Positions 6,823 to 15,852 of a DNA stretch of 64,000 bases are shown one piece after another. Source of the DNA: Prevotella sp. OH937_COT-195. GTDB lineage: Bacteria > Bacteroidota > Bacteroidia > Bacteroidales > Bacteroidaceae. The notes beneath the pieces are model-generated. The model ran no database searches, was not told where the DNA came from, and saw only the letters and a program-made list of their open reading frames with translations. The stretch is taken from the NCBI RefSeq assembly GCF_003932845.1, contig NZ_RQZH01000002.1, positions 62,001 through 126,000 on the forward strand. Reading direction: 5' to 3'. The first letter of the stretch is position 1. Every line of letters starts with the position of its first letter. A program made the translations under genes and the position numbers.

Positions 6823-9742
6823 ATCTCCTGCCTCTGAAACCTCTGCCATGCTCCCTGCCGCGGAATCGTCCGTGGTCACCGTATATTCCGTTGTCTTGTC
6901 CTCCGAATACGTTTAGGCGGTAAGTTACATGCAACATGGCATAACTGTTGATGTTGTTATACCGCGTGTCGCTGCGCATCATGGCGTTGAATGTCCGGGC
7001 GAACGAACTTTGTTGGTGCAGAATGTCGTAGAATTGGAGCATTACCGTCAGTGCATCATTTTTTAGGAAACCTTGGCTTATCTGTGCGTTCCATATCAAT
7101 TCGTTGGTGTTCATTGCCTTGTCGTTATATCCCCGGCGGCTCTGTTCGTGCAAGTCGGTGGATATTGATGTTCCCCATGGCAGAAAAACGGTGGAATTTA
7201 TGCCATATCCGAAGTGCCATGTGTCAAGGTTGTTCCGTTTCTGCAGCAGATTTCGGGCATGTGTATAGTTTAAAGAGCCGTTCAGTTCCACCTCTATCCA
7301 CGAGTTGCGGAAACTCATTCCCAGTCGCTCTGTCATTCCCGTCGTGCGCGTTGTGTTCCTCATTGATGCCGTGCCTGTTCCCATGGTGACATTTCCCACA
7401 TGGTTGTTGTGTCTGAACAAGGTAAACGTATTAATGTTGAAACAACCTGCGGAATCAATTGCCGTGTTTAACATCAGCCCCGCGGTGACGTTCCAATTGC
7501 CGTTGACATTCTCCGGACGATATATTCTCGCGCCGCTCTTTTCATCGTATGTCATGGTTCGGCTTACAGCATTTCGCGTATTGTTATAGTTTGCAAAAGT
7601 CATTATTGCACGTTGATGCCGCTGTATGTAGTTGTTGTAAAACAGTTGCATGCTGTGCGTGAATTCCGGTTTCAGTCCGGGGGTGCCTCGTATTATGTTC
7701 ATCGGGTCGCTGTCGTCTGTAATGTCGAGGAGGTCTGTCATGGAAGGTTGCGTCGCAACTCCTTTATATGTTATGCGCAATCGCGACACTTTGCTGAAGT
7801 TATATTTCAAGTCGAACGTCGGCGAAAAGTTCACAACCGTCCGTGTGGTGTCGATGTTTATGCCACGAAAATCCTGCTTGTAGTTGGTGCGCTGCGGTTG
7901 CAGCATTACCCCGGCGCTCATCTGATATTTTTCCCTTACCATGCGGAATGTAAGTTGAAGTTCGTGGATATAACTCCGATAGTCGGACGCTCTGCTCAGG
8001 TCTTTGTCGAGATAGGAGCCTAAAGGGTTGTCGAGTCTTTTAAAGTACTCTCCCCATCCGCGGTAGGCAGGTGCCAGTCCTTCAAAGAATTTCTCTCCCA
8101 TGTTGCTGAAATCAAATGTCGAGCGGTTGCTCTTGTCATGCCCGTATCCGAACTTGTAGCCCAGTTGTATGTATGTCTTTCGGAATATCGGCTCGCTGTA
8201 TGTGGCATGCACGCTGTATTTGTACGACTTGACCGGTATTGTGTTGTAGCGGTTTGTCTGGTAAGCGGAGTCGGTCCCTGCCGTGTTCTTCATCTTATAC
8301 AGGTGCGTGTTTGTGAGTGACAGGCCATTGTTCGCATTGTTGCAGTATGAAGCCTCTGTCTCAATTGTTATGTTTCGTCCCTTGTCGTTCAGTTTCCGGC
8401 TTGCCAATACCGTTCCGCCGGCATATTTCTGTTTGTCGAACGAAATGAAGTTTTTGCCGTTTGTACTTATAATTATTCCCTCCTCCGCCATTTTTTCCAT
8501 GTTATGCGCATCGAGTGGCGATGTATGCATAATGAACGGGTCTTCCGAATAGTTTGCCGACAATCCCGTTCCTTTCTTGTCGTTTGTCGTCGTTGACAAT
8601 TCGGGTCGGAACATAAGCGTCGTCATGGAGTCCGGTTTCCATTCCAATTTCATTCTGAACACCCATTTGTCGCGTCTCGAGTAACTTTGATTCAGACTGT
8701 TAGAAAAAGACGAACGCCCCCCGTTGAAATACTCTGCCGACTGTTCTGCACGTGTGTCATTATCGGAGTGATTCCATCTCATGTGCCCGTCTATTTTCAA
8801 TTTGTCTTTTTCCTCGTAGTTGAAATTTGCCCCCAGCATCTTCTTTGTGTTCAATCCGTTTTTTACGTTGCCGAATCTTCCTCTTCCGCCGCCGCCCGGA
8901 AATCCTCTGTCATTGTTGTTGTTGAAATTCCCGAAGACCATTGCTTGCATCTTATCATTGAAAAATCCCCCCATCATTCGTTCCGAGTATCGGTTGTGGT
9001 TTCCTGCTCCGAGGTCTATATTCGCCATTGTCCCTTTGTTCATTCCGGGCTTAATGCCGAAATCGAGTACCATTTCCTCGTTTCCGTCGTCGATTCCCGT
9101 CATTCTCGCCATGTCGCTTTTCTCGTCGTAAACCTTTATGTTGTTGATTATCGAGGTTGGAAGATTCTTCAATGCTGTCTCCGTGTCGCCCGTCATAAAC
9201 TCTTTGCCGTCAACTTTTATTTTCTTTATTTCCTTTCCGTTTATGGTAATCTTCCCGTCTTCGGATATTTCTGCACCGGGCAGTCGTTTTACAAGTTCTT
9301 CCACCACAGAGCCTTCCGGTGTGCGGAAAGCATTGGCGTTATATACGAAAGTGTCTTCTCTCAGTACCACTTTCTTTGCCTGTCCGGTTGCCGTTACTCC
9401 CGCCAGCATCACCGCGTCGGGTTTAATTTGCAGCGTGCCGAGTGCCAAGTCCCTCTCTCTCGGCATGTTAATCGTCTTTGTCATTACGGCATATCCTATG
9501 TTCGATACTTTAAGTATGAACACTCCTTCGCCGTGTGCTTCCATGCAGAACTCGCCGTTCTCGTCAGTAATTGCTCCGGTTACGAACACGGAGTCGCTGT
9601 CAAGCAGTTGAATGGTGGTCTGCATCACAGCCTCTTTTGTTTCGTTGTCAATAATCTTTCCCGTGATTTTCCGGTTCTGTGCCGGTGCGACAATGGCGGT
9701 GCATGCAGCAACCACGACAATGACAATCATTCTTGATACCAT
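6821..9742 (-). CDS. TonB-dependent-receptor-like outer-membrane beta-barrel protein
   Basis: 973 residues: signal peptide (residues ~1-20, cut near APAQ), a CarboxypepD_reg-like beta-sandwich at ~23-105 (ITGKIIDNETKEAVMQTTI), a plug-like region at ~120-215 (VEELVKRLPGAEISEDGKI), and a long C-terminal barrel of the OMP_b-brl_3 type. A Gly/Arg/Asn-rich stretch (GGGGRGRFGN) sits in the plug-barrel region, and the protein ends in an unusual RG-rich tail (GRFRGREHGRGFRGRR) instead of the usual aromatic final strand. No SusD partner is adjacent, so the ligand is unknown. I found no -7 box in the ~350-nt leader region. Confidence 0.85.
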   Translation of the reverse strand: MVSRMIVIVVVAACTAIVAPAQNRKITGKIIDNETKEAVMQTTIQLLDSDSVFVTGAITDENGEFCMEAHGEGVFILKVSNIGYAVMTKTINMPRERDLALGTLQIKPDAVMLAGVTATGQAKKVVLREDTFVYNANAFRTPEGSVVEELVKRLPGAEISEDGKITINGKEIKKIKVDGKEFMTGDTETALKNLPTSIINNIKVYDEKSDMARMTGIDDGNEEMVLDFGIKPGMNKGTMANIDLGAGNHNRYSERMMGGFFNDKMQAMVFGNFNNNNDRGFPGGGGRGRFGNVKNGLNTKKMLGANFNYEEKDKLKIDGHMRWNHSDNDTRAEQSAEYFNGGRSSFSNSLNQSYSRRDKWVFRMKLEWKPDSMTTLMFRPELSTTTNDKKGTGLSANYSEDPFIMHTSPLDAHNMEKMAEEGIIISTNGKNFISFDKQKYAGGTVLASRKLNDKGRNITIETEASYCNNANNGLSLTNTHLYKMKNTAGTDSAYQTNRYNTIPVKSYKYSVHATYSEPIFRKTYIQLGYKFGYGHDKSNRSTFDFSNMGEKFFEGLAPAYRGWGEYFKRLDNPLGSYLDKDLSRASDYRSYIHELQLTFRMVREKYQMSAGVMLQPQRTNYKQDFRGINIDTTRTVVNFSPTFDLKYNFSKVSRLRITYKGVATQPSMTDLLDITDDSDPMNIIRGTPGLKPEFTHSMQLFYNNYIQRHQRAIMTFANYNNTRNAVSRTMTYDEKSGARIYRPENVNGNWNVTAGLMLNTAIDSAGCFNINTFTLFRHNNHVGNVTMGTGTASMRNTTRTTGMTERLGMSFRNSWIEVELNGSLNYTHARNLLQKRNNLDTWHFGYGINSTVFLPWGTSISTDLHEQSRRGYNDKAMNTNELIWNAQISQGFLKNDALTVMLQFYDILHQQSSFARTFNAMMRSDTRYNNINSYAMLHVTYRLNVFGGQDNGIYGDHGRFRGREHGRGFRGRR

Positions 9743-9842
9743 AGTTTATAATCTTGTCCGCAGGGGATAACAGTAGTCTTGTCTCGCCGTTTTATCCCTT
9801 TTTGTATGTTACTTTCGATGATAAAAGTCGCCGTTTGTTTAA

Positions 9843-9906
9843 TCCCGATTGCTTTTTTATATATTTTTATTTTCCCGATACAAGTATGTTCGTTGCAATC
9901 GGGAAA
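9843..9906 (-). promoter_or_regulatory. Competing hairpins upstream of the barrel gene
   Basis: The segment at 9895-9906 (GCAATCGGGAAA on plus) can pair with 9843-9852 (TCCCGATTGC, 10 bp perfect) or with 9871-9879 (TTTCCCGAT, 9 bp perfect). The two stems exclude each other. They lie ~100-160 nt upstream of the start at 9742, so an attenuator-like leader is conceivable. No known riboswitch was recognised. Confidence 0.3.
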
Positions 9907-10010
9907 CGCCGTGAATGCCATTATCGGTGTTGTTTTTCAGGCATTTGTCTTTCACAATCCGCCCGTAGAAAATGTTTCGGTGCGTATGACATGTTCGTTT
10001 GTGAAGCATA

Positions 10011-10090
10011 TTGGGCGGAATTGATAAACAATTTCGCCCAATTTGAAATGTAAAACCGCCTGTTTTGGAAAACGATTTCGGCTGTTTTGT
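10011..10090. repeat. Intergenic CAATTTCGCC-type repeat cluster
   Basis: TTGGGCGGAATTG (10011-10023) and CAATTTCGCCCAA (10029-10041) form a hairpin with one mismatch-like position and a 5-nt loop. Degenerate half-units follow at 10052-10067 (AAAACCGCCTGTTTTG) and 10074-10090. It is a member of the repeat family also seen at 358 and 31607. Lying 13 nt past the stop of the 10103 gene, it may double as that gene's terminator. The rest of 9743-10010 shows no gene. Confidence 0.6.
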
Positions 10091-10102
10091 TTTCTGTATG
10101 TG

Positions 10103-11128
10103 TCAGTATTGCGGAGTCTTTTCCATTTTCTTGATTAGTTGCACGTTGATTTTTTCCACCTCGGTCAATTCTGCCGTTGCGGCATTGTTGTCTCCGCGCG
10201 GCGAGTACCACGGGCACTGTGAGAAATACTCATTCATGTCAGGAGAAGAGAACCGGTAGCCGTGACGGGCGTAAATCTCGTTTCGCATCAGGCGCAACTC
10301 TTTTTTCGTGAAACCACCCAATATCGAACTATATAAAACTTCTTTGCTTGCGAAATCGAAACGCGATGTTTTGCCGGCCGTGCCCTGCATGCGGTTTGGC
10401 AACACATGGTACAGTTTTATCGTGTTTCCGGTCTGTTTCCACTCTTCAAAATCCTCTTCGCCGGTATAATATTCTGTAAGCATAAGTCCGTCGTCTTCAT
10501 GATTTACTTCGTATGTCGTTGTTTCGTCTAACCGAATATTGTTTAAAGGAAAATTGCGAGGTGCGTCAATGACATATTCTTTCCACCCTCCGCGCAGTCC
10601 GTGTACCTTTTGTTCGTTTACGGCGAATGTAACCAAACCGCCTTTAGAATCGATGTATTCTCCGGCGAGAAAGATTTTCCGTATGAGAGATTCTTCCAGT
10701 CCGTACAATCCATTCTGCTTGCCGTAGTTCGTGGTTTCGTTCTCTTCGTGGTAAACATCTAACAATTTGCCTTTTTCATAAAACAGCAGATAACGTTTCC
10801 CTTTGATGGTTTTCAAGTTTGCCGTGATATTTTTTTTATCAAAGAAAAGTGTCTGACCATACATGTAAGTCTCCGAATCGTTAGACAGTCCATAGTTTGT
10901 TTCCACGAGTTTGTAACTGTTTCCGGTGTTTTGCAGACCGAAAAATGTTCCTCCTTCGTTCAGTGTGCCGCCCATGCCTACATACATGTCGGCTCTTATT
11001 TCATGCTTTGAAAGAACGAAGAAAACATCTCCGTTTGTCCAGTACATGTTTTTGTCTGACAGCAATTGCTGTGCCATGGCGCATAACGGCATAAGCACTA
11101 ACAATAGAAATATTGTTTTTTTCATCAT
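10103..11128 (-). CDS. Secreted protein with C-terminal YARHG domain
   Basis: 341 residues beginning with a signal peptide (MMKKTIFLLLVLMPLCAMAQ, cut near residue 20). The middle is beta-rich and unrecognised. The YARHG domain occupies ~residues 270-335: RLMRNEIYARHGYRF followed by YFSQCPWY. This domain is found in extracellular or periplasmic bacterial proteins and its function is not known. The upstream gene (11148) is on the same strand, 19 nt away, so the two are likely one transcript. A second YARHG protein sits at 63562-63975. Confidence 0.8.
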   Translation of the reverse strand: MMKKTIFLLLVLMPLCAMAQQLLSDKNMYWTNGDVFFVLSKHEIRADMYVGMGGTLNEGGTFFGLQNTGNSYKLVETNYGLSNDSETYMYGQTLFFDKKNITANLKTIKGKRYLLFYEKGKLLDVYHEENETTNYGKQNGLYGLEESLIRKIFLAGEYIDSKGGLVTFAVNEQKVHGLRGGWKEYVIDAPRNFPLNNIRLDETTTYEVNHEDDGLMLTEYYTGEEDFEEWKQTGNTIKLYHVLPNRMQGTAGKTSRFDFASKEVLYSSILGGFTKKELRLMRNEIYARHGYRFSSPDMNEYFSQCPWYSPRGDNNAATAELTEVEKINVQLIKKMEKTPQY

Positions 11129-11147
11129 CGTGTTTTATTATAACTTA

Positions 11148-11846
11148 TTATTCCACTATCGTGAGCCTGAACCCGTTGCCGTTCCATTTGTATTTTATCC
11201 ATTGTCTTTCTGAGAGTGTAAGCTGGGAACCGTCGGCAATCGTTATTTCGATGTCCTTGCCGTTCTGCGGCAGGGTGAATATCGGTGCCCACGCGTTCGC
11301 GTCCTCGTTGCGTACCGTCTTTGCGGCTTCTATCCGTGACGGGCGCGTCCTGTCCTTGTTGGTGAAATCCACCGGTCGCACTTTCCGGTCGAAAGGAGCC
11401 TTGATTTTTTTCATCACGCGAGTGGCATTGTCGTACCGGTAGAACGTTATAATGCATTCGTCAATACTCTCACCGTAGAGCGACAGAACGTTCACGGCAA
11501 CGATTTTAGTCTTTTTGTCGGCGCAATTCCAGTAGCACATCTCCAACTTGTTCACAGAATTGTCCTTTCCGCTCTCCATCTCGAACGATGCATATCCGTT
11601 TTTCTTGTCACTCACTATCTTTGTGTAGGCGTAACCGTGTGTGCCTTTTACAACCTCCTCTGCAAAAGTGGCAAAATCTCTGTTGCCTGTATCTGCACGT
11701 GCATAACTCGTCACGAAGTCGTTGATGTTGGGACTGCTTCCGCGGAATCTCACTTTTATTGTTTTGGGTTGTGCCATAATCGTCTGCATGCACATTGTCG
11801 CCACAAAGGCGATTAAAATGCTGAAAATTCTTTTTCTCATAGTCAT
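11148..11846 (-). CDS. Secreted protein of unknown function
   Basis: A 232-residue protein with a signal peptide (MTMRKRIFSILIAFVATM..., cut near MAQP, residue ~26). Translation may start at the second Met (11840). The mature part is mixed charged and beta-rich (TIKVRFRGSSPNINDF; LPQNGKDIEITIADGS), with two Cys near residues 116 and 120. I do not recognise a family. It is 19 nt upstream of the YARHG-domain gene and shares the promoter at 11894-11901. Confidence 0.7.
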   Translation of the reverse strand: MTMRKRIFSILIAFVATMCMQTIMAQPKTIKVRFRGSSPNINDFVTSYARADTGNRDFATFAEEVVKGTHGYAYTKIVSDKKNGYASFEMESGKDNSVNKLEMCYWNCADKKTKIVAVNVLSLYGESIDECIITFYRYDNATRVMKKIKAPFDRKVRPVDFTNKDRTRPSRIEAAKTVRNEDANAWAPIFTLPQNGKDIEITIADGSQLTLSERQWIKYKWNGNGFRLTIVE

Positions 11847-11893
11847 GTTTTTAATGTTTTCATTAGTTAATCGTATTGTTTTGTATCTCTTCG

Positions 11894-11901
11894 CAAAGTT
11901 A
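11894..11901 (-). promoter_or_regulatory. -7 box upstream of the 11148-11846 gene
   Basis: TAACTTTG on the minus strand (plus CAAAGTTA) fits TAnnTTTG and lies 48 nt before the start codon. No clear -33 TTG was seen. Confidence 0.55.
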
Positions 11902-11961
11902 ATAATATTTTTTTTAAAAAGACATAAATGAGAGATGAAAGTTGAAAAAAGAATGGAATAA

Positions 11962-11993
11962 TTTTGATATAATGGCGAAAAAATGTACCTTTG
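11962..11993 (+). promoter_or_regulatory. Promoter of tRNA-Arg
   Basis: TACCTTTG (11986-11993) is a perfect -7 box and TTTTG at 11962-11966 gives a -33 element with ~20-bp spacing. The tRNA begins only 10 nt downstream, leaving a very short 5' leader. Confidence 0.75.
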
Positions 11994-12003
11994 CGCAACA
12001 TTT

Positions 12004-12077
12004 GGCTCCGTAGCTTAGTTGAATAGAGCGTCGGATTCCGGTTCCGAAGGTCCTGGGTTTGAGTCCCAGCGGAGTCA
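12004..12077 (+). tRNA. tRNA-Arg (anticodon CCG)
   Basis: A complete 74-nt cloverleaf. The acceptor GGCTCCG pairs with CGGAGTC (second pair G-U). The D arm is GCTT/GAGC, the anticodon stem TCGGA/TCCGA with loop TTCCGGT (anticodon CCG, reading CGG), and the T arm CTGGG/CCCAG. The discriminator is A, and CCA is not encoded (ACAT follows). It lies between divergent protein genes and upstream of pepT. Confidence 0.93.
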
Positions 12078-12139
12078 CATGTTCCGGATTGCGAAAATTG
12101 TTTTTTTTAATTCAATGACTTTTAATCTATACTACGAAA

Positions 12140-13363
12140 ATGAATATACAAGAACGTTTCATTAACTACACCAAGTTCGACACACAGTCGAGCGAGGAAA
12201 GCGAGACAGTGCCAAGCACGTCGAAACAACTTATTTTTGCCAAATACCTGAAAGAAGAACTCGAAAGAGAAGGGCTTGAAGAAGTGGAGATGGACGACAT
12301 GGGGTATATCTATGCCACACTGCCTGCAAACACCAACGATGAGATACCCACCATTGGTTTTATAAGCCATTACGACACCAGTCCCGATTGTAGCGGGGCG
12401 GGTGTCAAGGCGAGCATAGTGAGAAACTACGACGGTACGGACATTGAGTTGTCGCCGGGCATAATAAGCAGTCCGAAGAAATTCCCGGAACTGCTGAACC
12501 ACATTGGTGAAGACCTAATCGTTACCGACGGAACAACCCTTCTCGGTGCAGACGACAAGGCTGGCATCGCCGAGATAGTACATGCAATGTGTTACCTGCG
12601 CGACCACAAGGAAATAAAGCACGGCAAGATACGCGTGGGCTTCAATCCGGACGAGGAAATCGGGAAAGGTGCGCATCACTTTGATGTGGAAAAATTCGGC
12701 TGTGAATGGGCATATACCATTGACGGAGGCGACCTCGGCGACCTTGAATTCGAGAATTTCAATGCCGCATCGGGCAAGGTAGTGATAAAGGGAGTGAGCG
12801 TGCATCCGGGATATGCCAAGGGAAAGATGATAAATGCCAACCGCCTTGCCACAGAGTTTGCGGCCATGTTGCCGGCGGAAGAAACGCCCGAGGAAACAGA
12901 AGGATATGAAGGTTTCTATCACTTGCTCGGAATAGAGTCGGGCATAGAGGAAGCCAAGATGAATTATATCATACGCGACCATGACCGCGACCGCTTCGAA
13001 GATCGCAAACAGTTTTTCGTGCGTTGTGCCGAGAAGATGGACGAGAAATACGGCGAGGGTACCGTTACCGCAGTGGTAAACGACCAATATTACAACATGA
13101 AAGAGAAGATAGACCCCAACATGCATGTCATAGATATTGTGCTGAAGGCAATGCAGGAGTGCGGCGTACCGCCGAAAGTGGAGCCTATCCGAGGTGGCAC
13201 CGACGGCGCACAACTGTCGTTCAAAGGGTTGCCTTGCCCCAATATCTTTACCGGTGGCGTGAATTTCCACGGTCCGTACGAATTTGTGAGCATTCAGGTA
13301 ATGGAGAAGGCCATGCAGGTTATCGTGAAGATTTGCGAAATAACGTCTGAATTCAATCATTGA
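12140..13363 (+). CDS. pepT: Peptidase T (aminotripeptidase)
   Basis: A 407-residue M20 metallopeptidase that removes N-terminal residues from tripeptides in the cytosol. The two-zinc site is complete: HYDTSPD (first His and Asp, ~residue 76), [15 protein letters not shown] (bridging Asp), [14 protein letters not shown] (catalytic Glu pair, ~175), and [17 protein letters not shown]. The dimerisation domain (~205-315) and the C-terminal [22 protein letters not shown] with its distal His are normal. Length matches PepT. Confidence 0.95.
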   Translation: MNIQERFINYTKFDTQSSEESETVPSTSKQLIFAKYLKEELEREGLEEVEMDDMGYIYATLPANTNDEIPTIGFISHYDTSPDCSGAGVKASIVRNYDGTDIELSPGIISSPKKFPELLNHIGEDLIVTDGTTLLGADDKAGIAEIVHAMCYLRDHKEIKHGKIRVGFNPDEEIGKGAHHFDVEKFGCEWAYTIDGGDLGDLEFENFNAASGKVVIKGVSVHPGYAKGKMINANRLATEFAAMLPAEETPEETEGYEGFYHLLGIESGIEEAKMNYIIRDHDRDRFEDRKQFFVRCAEKMDEKYGEGTVTAVVNDQYYNMKEKIDPNMHVIDIVLKAMQECGVPPKVEPIRGGTDGAQLSFKGLPCPNIFTGGVNFHGPYEFVSIQVMEKAMQVIVKICEITSEFNH

Positions 13364-13418
13364 ATTGACACCTGCAAACAGCAGGTCGAGAATTTATATT
13401 TGTACATGTAGGTTTTAA

Positions 13419-15674
13419 ATGGAAGAAGTTCCCGGATTGATAAAAGATCTCGCGCTGATACTTGTGGTGGCGGGCATCGTGACGTTGCTGTTCAAAAAAC
13501 TGAAGCAACCGTTGGTACTGGGATATGTGGTGGCGGGGTTTGTCGTGTCGCCACACATGCCCTATACCATGTCCGTTGTTGACCAAGCCGACATCAAGAC
13601 GTGGGCGGACATCGGTGTGATGTTTCTTTTGTTTTCTCTCGGGCTGGATTTCTCTTTCAAGAAAATACTAAAGATGGGCATGCTGCCCGTCATTGCCACC
13701 GTTACCATTGTGTTTTCCATGATAATACTGGGTGTTACCATGGGCAAAATAATGGGTTGGAGCAAGATGGACTGCATATTCCTCGGCGGTATGCTCGCAA
13801 TGAGTTCCACAACCATCATATACAAGGCGTTCAGCGACTTGGGATTGCGGCAGCAACGATTTGCGGGTTTGGTTATGAGCGTTCTCATACTCGAGGACAT
13901 TCTTGCCATTGTGATGATGGTAATGCTTAGTACCATTGCCGGCGGAAACAATCCCGACGGCAGCCGCATGCTCGGCTCTGTGATGAAGATAGGATTCTTC
14001 CTCGTGCTTTGGTTTGTGGTGGGCATATTTGTCATTCCGCTATTTTTGCGCTCCATGCGGCGACTCATCAACAACGAGACACTCCTCATCGTGGCATTGG
14101 GATTGTGCTGTGCCATGGCGGTGATAAGTGCCGGCGTGGGTTTCTCAAGTGCTTTCGGAGCATTTGTCATGGGCAGTATTCTCGCCGAGACAATCGAGGC
14201 TGACAAGATAATAAAACTCGTAGAACCGGTAAAAAACCTGTTCGGCGCGATATTCTTCGTGTCTGTCGGCATGCTCGTCGAACCACGTATATTGGCAGAC
14301 TATGCCCTGCCCATAATATTGCTCGTGGTCACCATACTCGCGGGGCAGGCAATCTTTGGCACATTCGGATTCTTGATAAGCGGACAGACACTTAAATCGG
14401 CAATGCAATGTGGTTTCTCAATGGCACAGATAGGCGAGTTTTCGTTTATCATCGCATCGCTCGGATTGACACTCGGCGTTACCGGCAAATTCATCTATCC
14501 GGTGGTGGTTGCTGTGAGTGTGATAACTACTTTCCTTACACCTTACATGATACGTGCATCGGGACCGGTGTATAACAAAGTGGAGAGACACATGCCTAAG
14601 AAATGGATACGCACACTGAACCGCATCACTCTGAGTCACCCATCGAGCGGAGAGAAAAGCATGTGGCGCACATTGCTCGGCGCAATGCTGCGCACAATGG
14701 TAATATACGGCATACTGTCGGCAGCCGTAATCGCACTTATGTTTACCTTTGTGCTTCCTTTCATGCGCAAGATGTTGCCAGGGTGGGAACTGCACTGGTA
14801 TGCAAATGCCATAACGGGCGTGCTTACGGTGCTGCTAATATCTCCCTTCCTGCGGTCGATAGTGATGAATGAAAACCACAGAGAGGAAATGAAACTGCTG
14901 TGGAGTGGCAGCCGACTAAATCGTTTTCCGCTGATGTTCACCGTTCTTGTGCGTACTGCATTCGCGGCATCGTTCATATTCTACATCATCAATTATCTTT
15001 CGCGTTTCGCCAATGCACTCATCATTACGCTTGCCGTGGTAATGGTAATACTCATGGCTCTGTCTCGCAGACTCAAACACAGGAGTATAAGGCTCGAACG
15101 ACTCTTCATTCAGAATTTGCGCTCGCGCGACATCAAGGCACAGGTAAGCGGGCAGCGCAAGCCGCTCTACGAGGGGCATCTGCTTGACCGTGACATACAT
15201 ATAGGCAACTTCGAGATTCCGGAAGGGTCTCTTTGGGCTGGAAAAACACTGCAAGAACTGCAACTGCGCAATCGTTTCGGAGTACATGTGAGCAGCATAC
15301 TGCGAGGCAAGCAGCGCATTAACATACCATCGGGAACAACAATCATTTACCCCTCCGACAACATTCAGGCAATCGGTAACGATGAACAACTCAAAGCTTT
15401 GGGAGATGCCATCGGCGAGGAAATGTTCTGCGGAGACCCCGAGATAGAGAAACGGGAGATGAAACTGAGGCAGATAGTAATAACCGGGACAAGCAAGTTC
15501 GTGGGAAAGACACTCATGGAAAGCGGCATACGAGACCGATTCAATTGTATGGTGGTGGGCTTGGAGTGCGGCGAGGAAAATCTACTTGAACCTACACCGG
15601 ACTATGTTTTCAAAAAAGGTGACATAGTATGGATAGTGGGGGAGAAAGAGTCGCTGCGACAAGTGATGCAATGA
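13419..15674 (+). CDS. CPA2-type cation/proton antiporter with two TrkA-C domains
   Basis: 751 residues. Residues ~5-385 form a multi-helix Na+/H+ exchanger domain of the KefB/CPA2 type (VLGYVVAGFVVSPHMP; FSSAFGAFVMGSILAETIEA). A second hydrophobic region with ~4 helices lies at ~425-555. Two TrkA-C ligand-binding domains follow, at ~595-660 (FEIPEGSLWAGKTLQELQL) and ~680-750. No NAD-binding TrkA-N domain is present. It probably exchanges K+ or Na+ for protons under control of a nucleotide bound to the TrkA-C units. It starts 55 nt after pepT. Confidence 0.88.
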   Translation: MEEVPGLIKDLALILVVAGIVTLLFKKLKQPLVLGYVVAGFVVSPHMPYTMSVVDQADIKTWADIGVMFLLFSLGLDFSFKKILKMGMLPVIATVTIVFSMIILGVTMGKIMGWSKMDCIFLGGMLAMSSTTIIYKAFSDLGLRQQRFAGLVMSVLILEDILAIVMMVMLSTIAGGNNPDGSRMLGSVMKIGFFLVLWFVVGIFVIPLFLRSMRRLINNETLLIVALGLCCAMAVISAGVGFSSAFGAFVMGSILAETIEADKIIKLVEPVKNLFGAIFFVSVGMLVEPRILADYALPIILLVVTILAGQAIFGTFGFLISGQTLKSAMQCGFSMAQIGEFSFIIASLGLTLGVTGKFIYPVVVAVSVITTFLTPYMIRASGPVYNKVERHMPKKWIRTLNRITLSHPSSGEKSMWRTLLGAMLRTMVIYGILSAAVIALMFTFVLPFMRKMLPGWELHWYANAITGVLTVLLISPFLRSIVMNENHREEMKLLWSGSRLNRFPLMFTVLVRTAFAASFIFYIINYLSRFANALIITLAVVMVILMALSRRLKHRSIRLERLFIQNLRSRDIKAQVSGQRKPLYEGHLLDRDIHIGNFEIPEGSLWAGKTLQELQLRNRFGVHVSSILRGKQRINIPSGTTIIYPSDNIQAIGNDEQLKALGDAIGEEMFCGDPEIEKREMKLRQIVITGTSKFVGKTLMESGIRDRFNCMVVGLECGEENLLEPTPDYVFKKGDIVWIVGEKESLRQVMQ

Positions 15675-15786
15675 AGAAGCAGAAAAAATAATAACGCGCA
15701 GGTTGTTGTTTCTACTTTCTTTTGTTTTTTTGCAGCGAAAAAAATATTTTTTTCGGCTAAACGTTAGTTTATTGAAAAAAAAACGT

Positions 15787-15794
15787 TACTTTTG
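15787..15794 (+). promoter_or_regulatory. -7 box upstream of the carboxyltransferase gene
   Basis: TACTTTTG matches TAnnTTTG, 58 nt before ATG 15853. The 180-nt gap before it is A/T-rich with no other feature. Confidence 0.6.
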
Positions 15795-15852
15795 CAATTA
15801 GAATTTATGTACAAAACACATTAAAGTTTTTATTACACTCAAATCAATAGCT

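Noticed and set aside
9727..9921. Minus-strand frame of 64 codons before the barrel gene
   Set aside because: It overlaps the barrel start in another frame and has no family resemblance.
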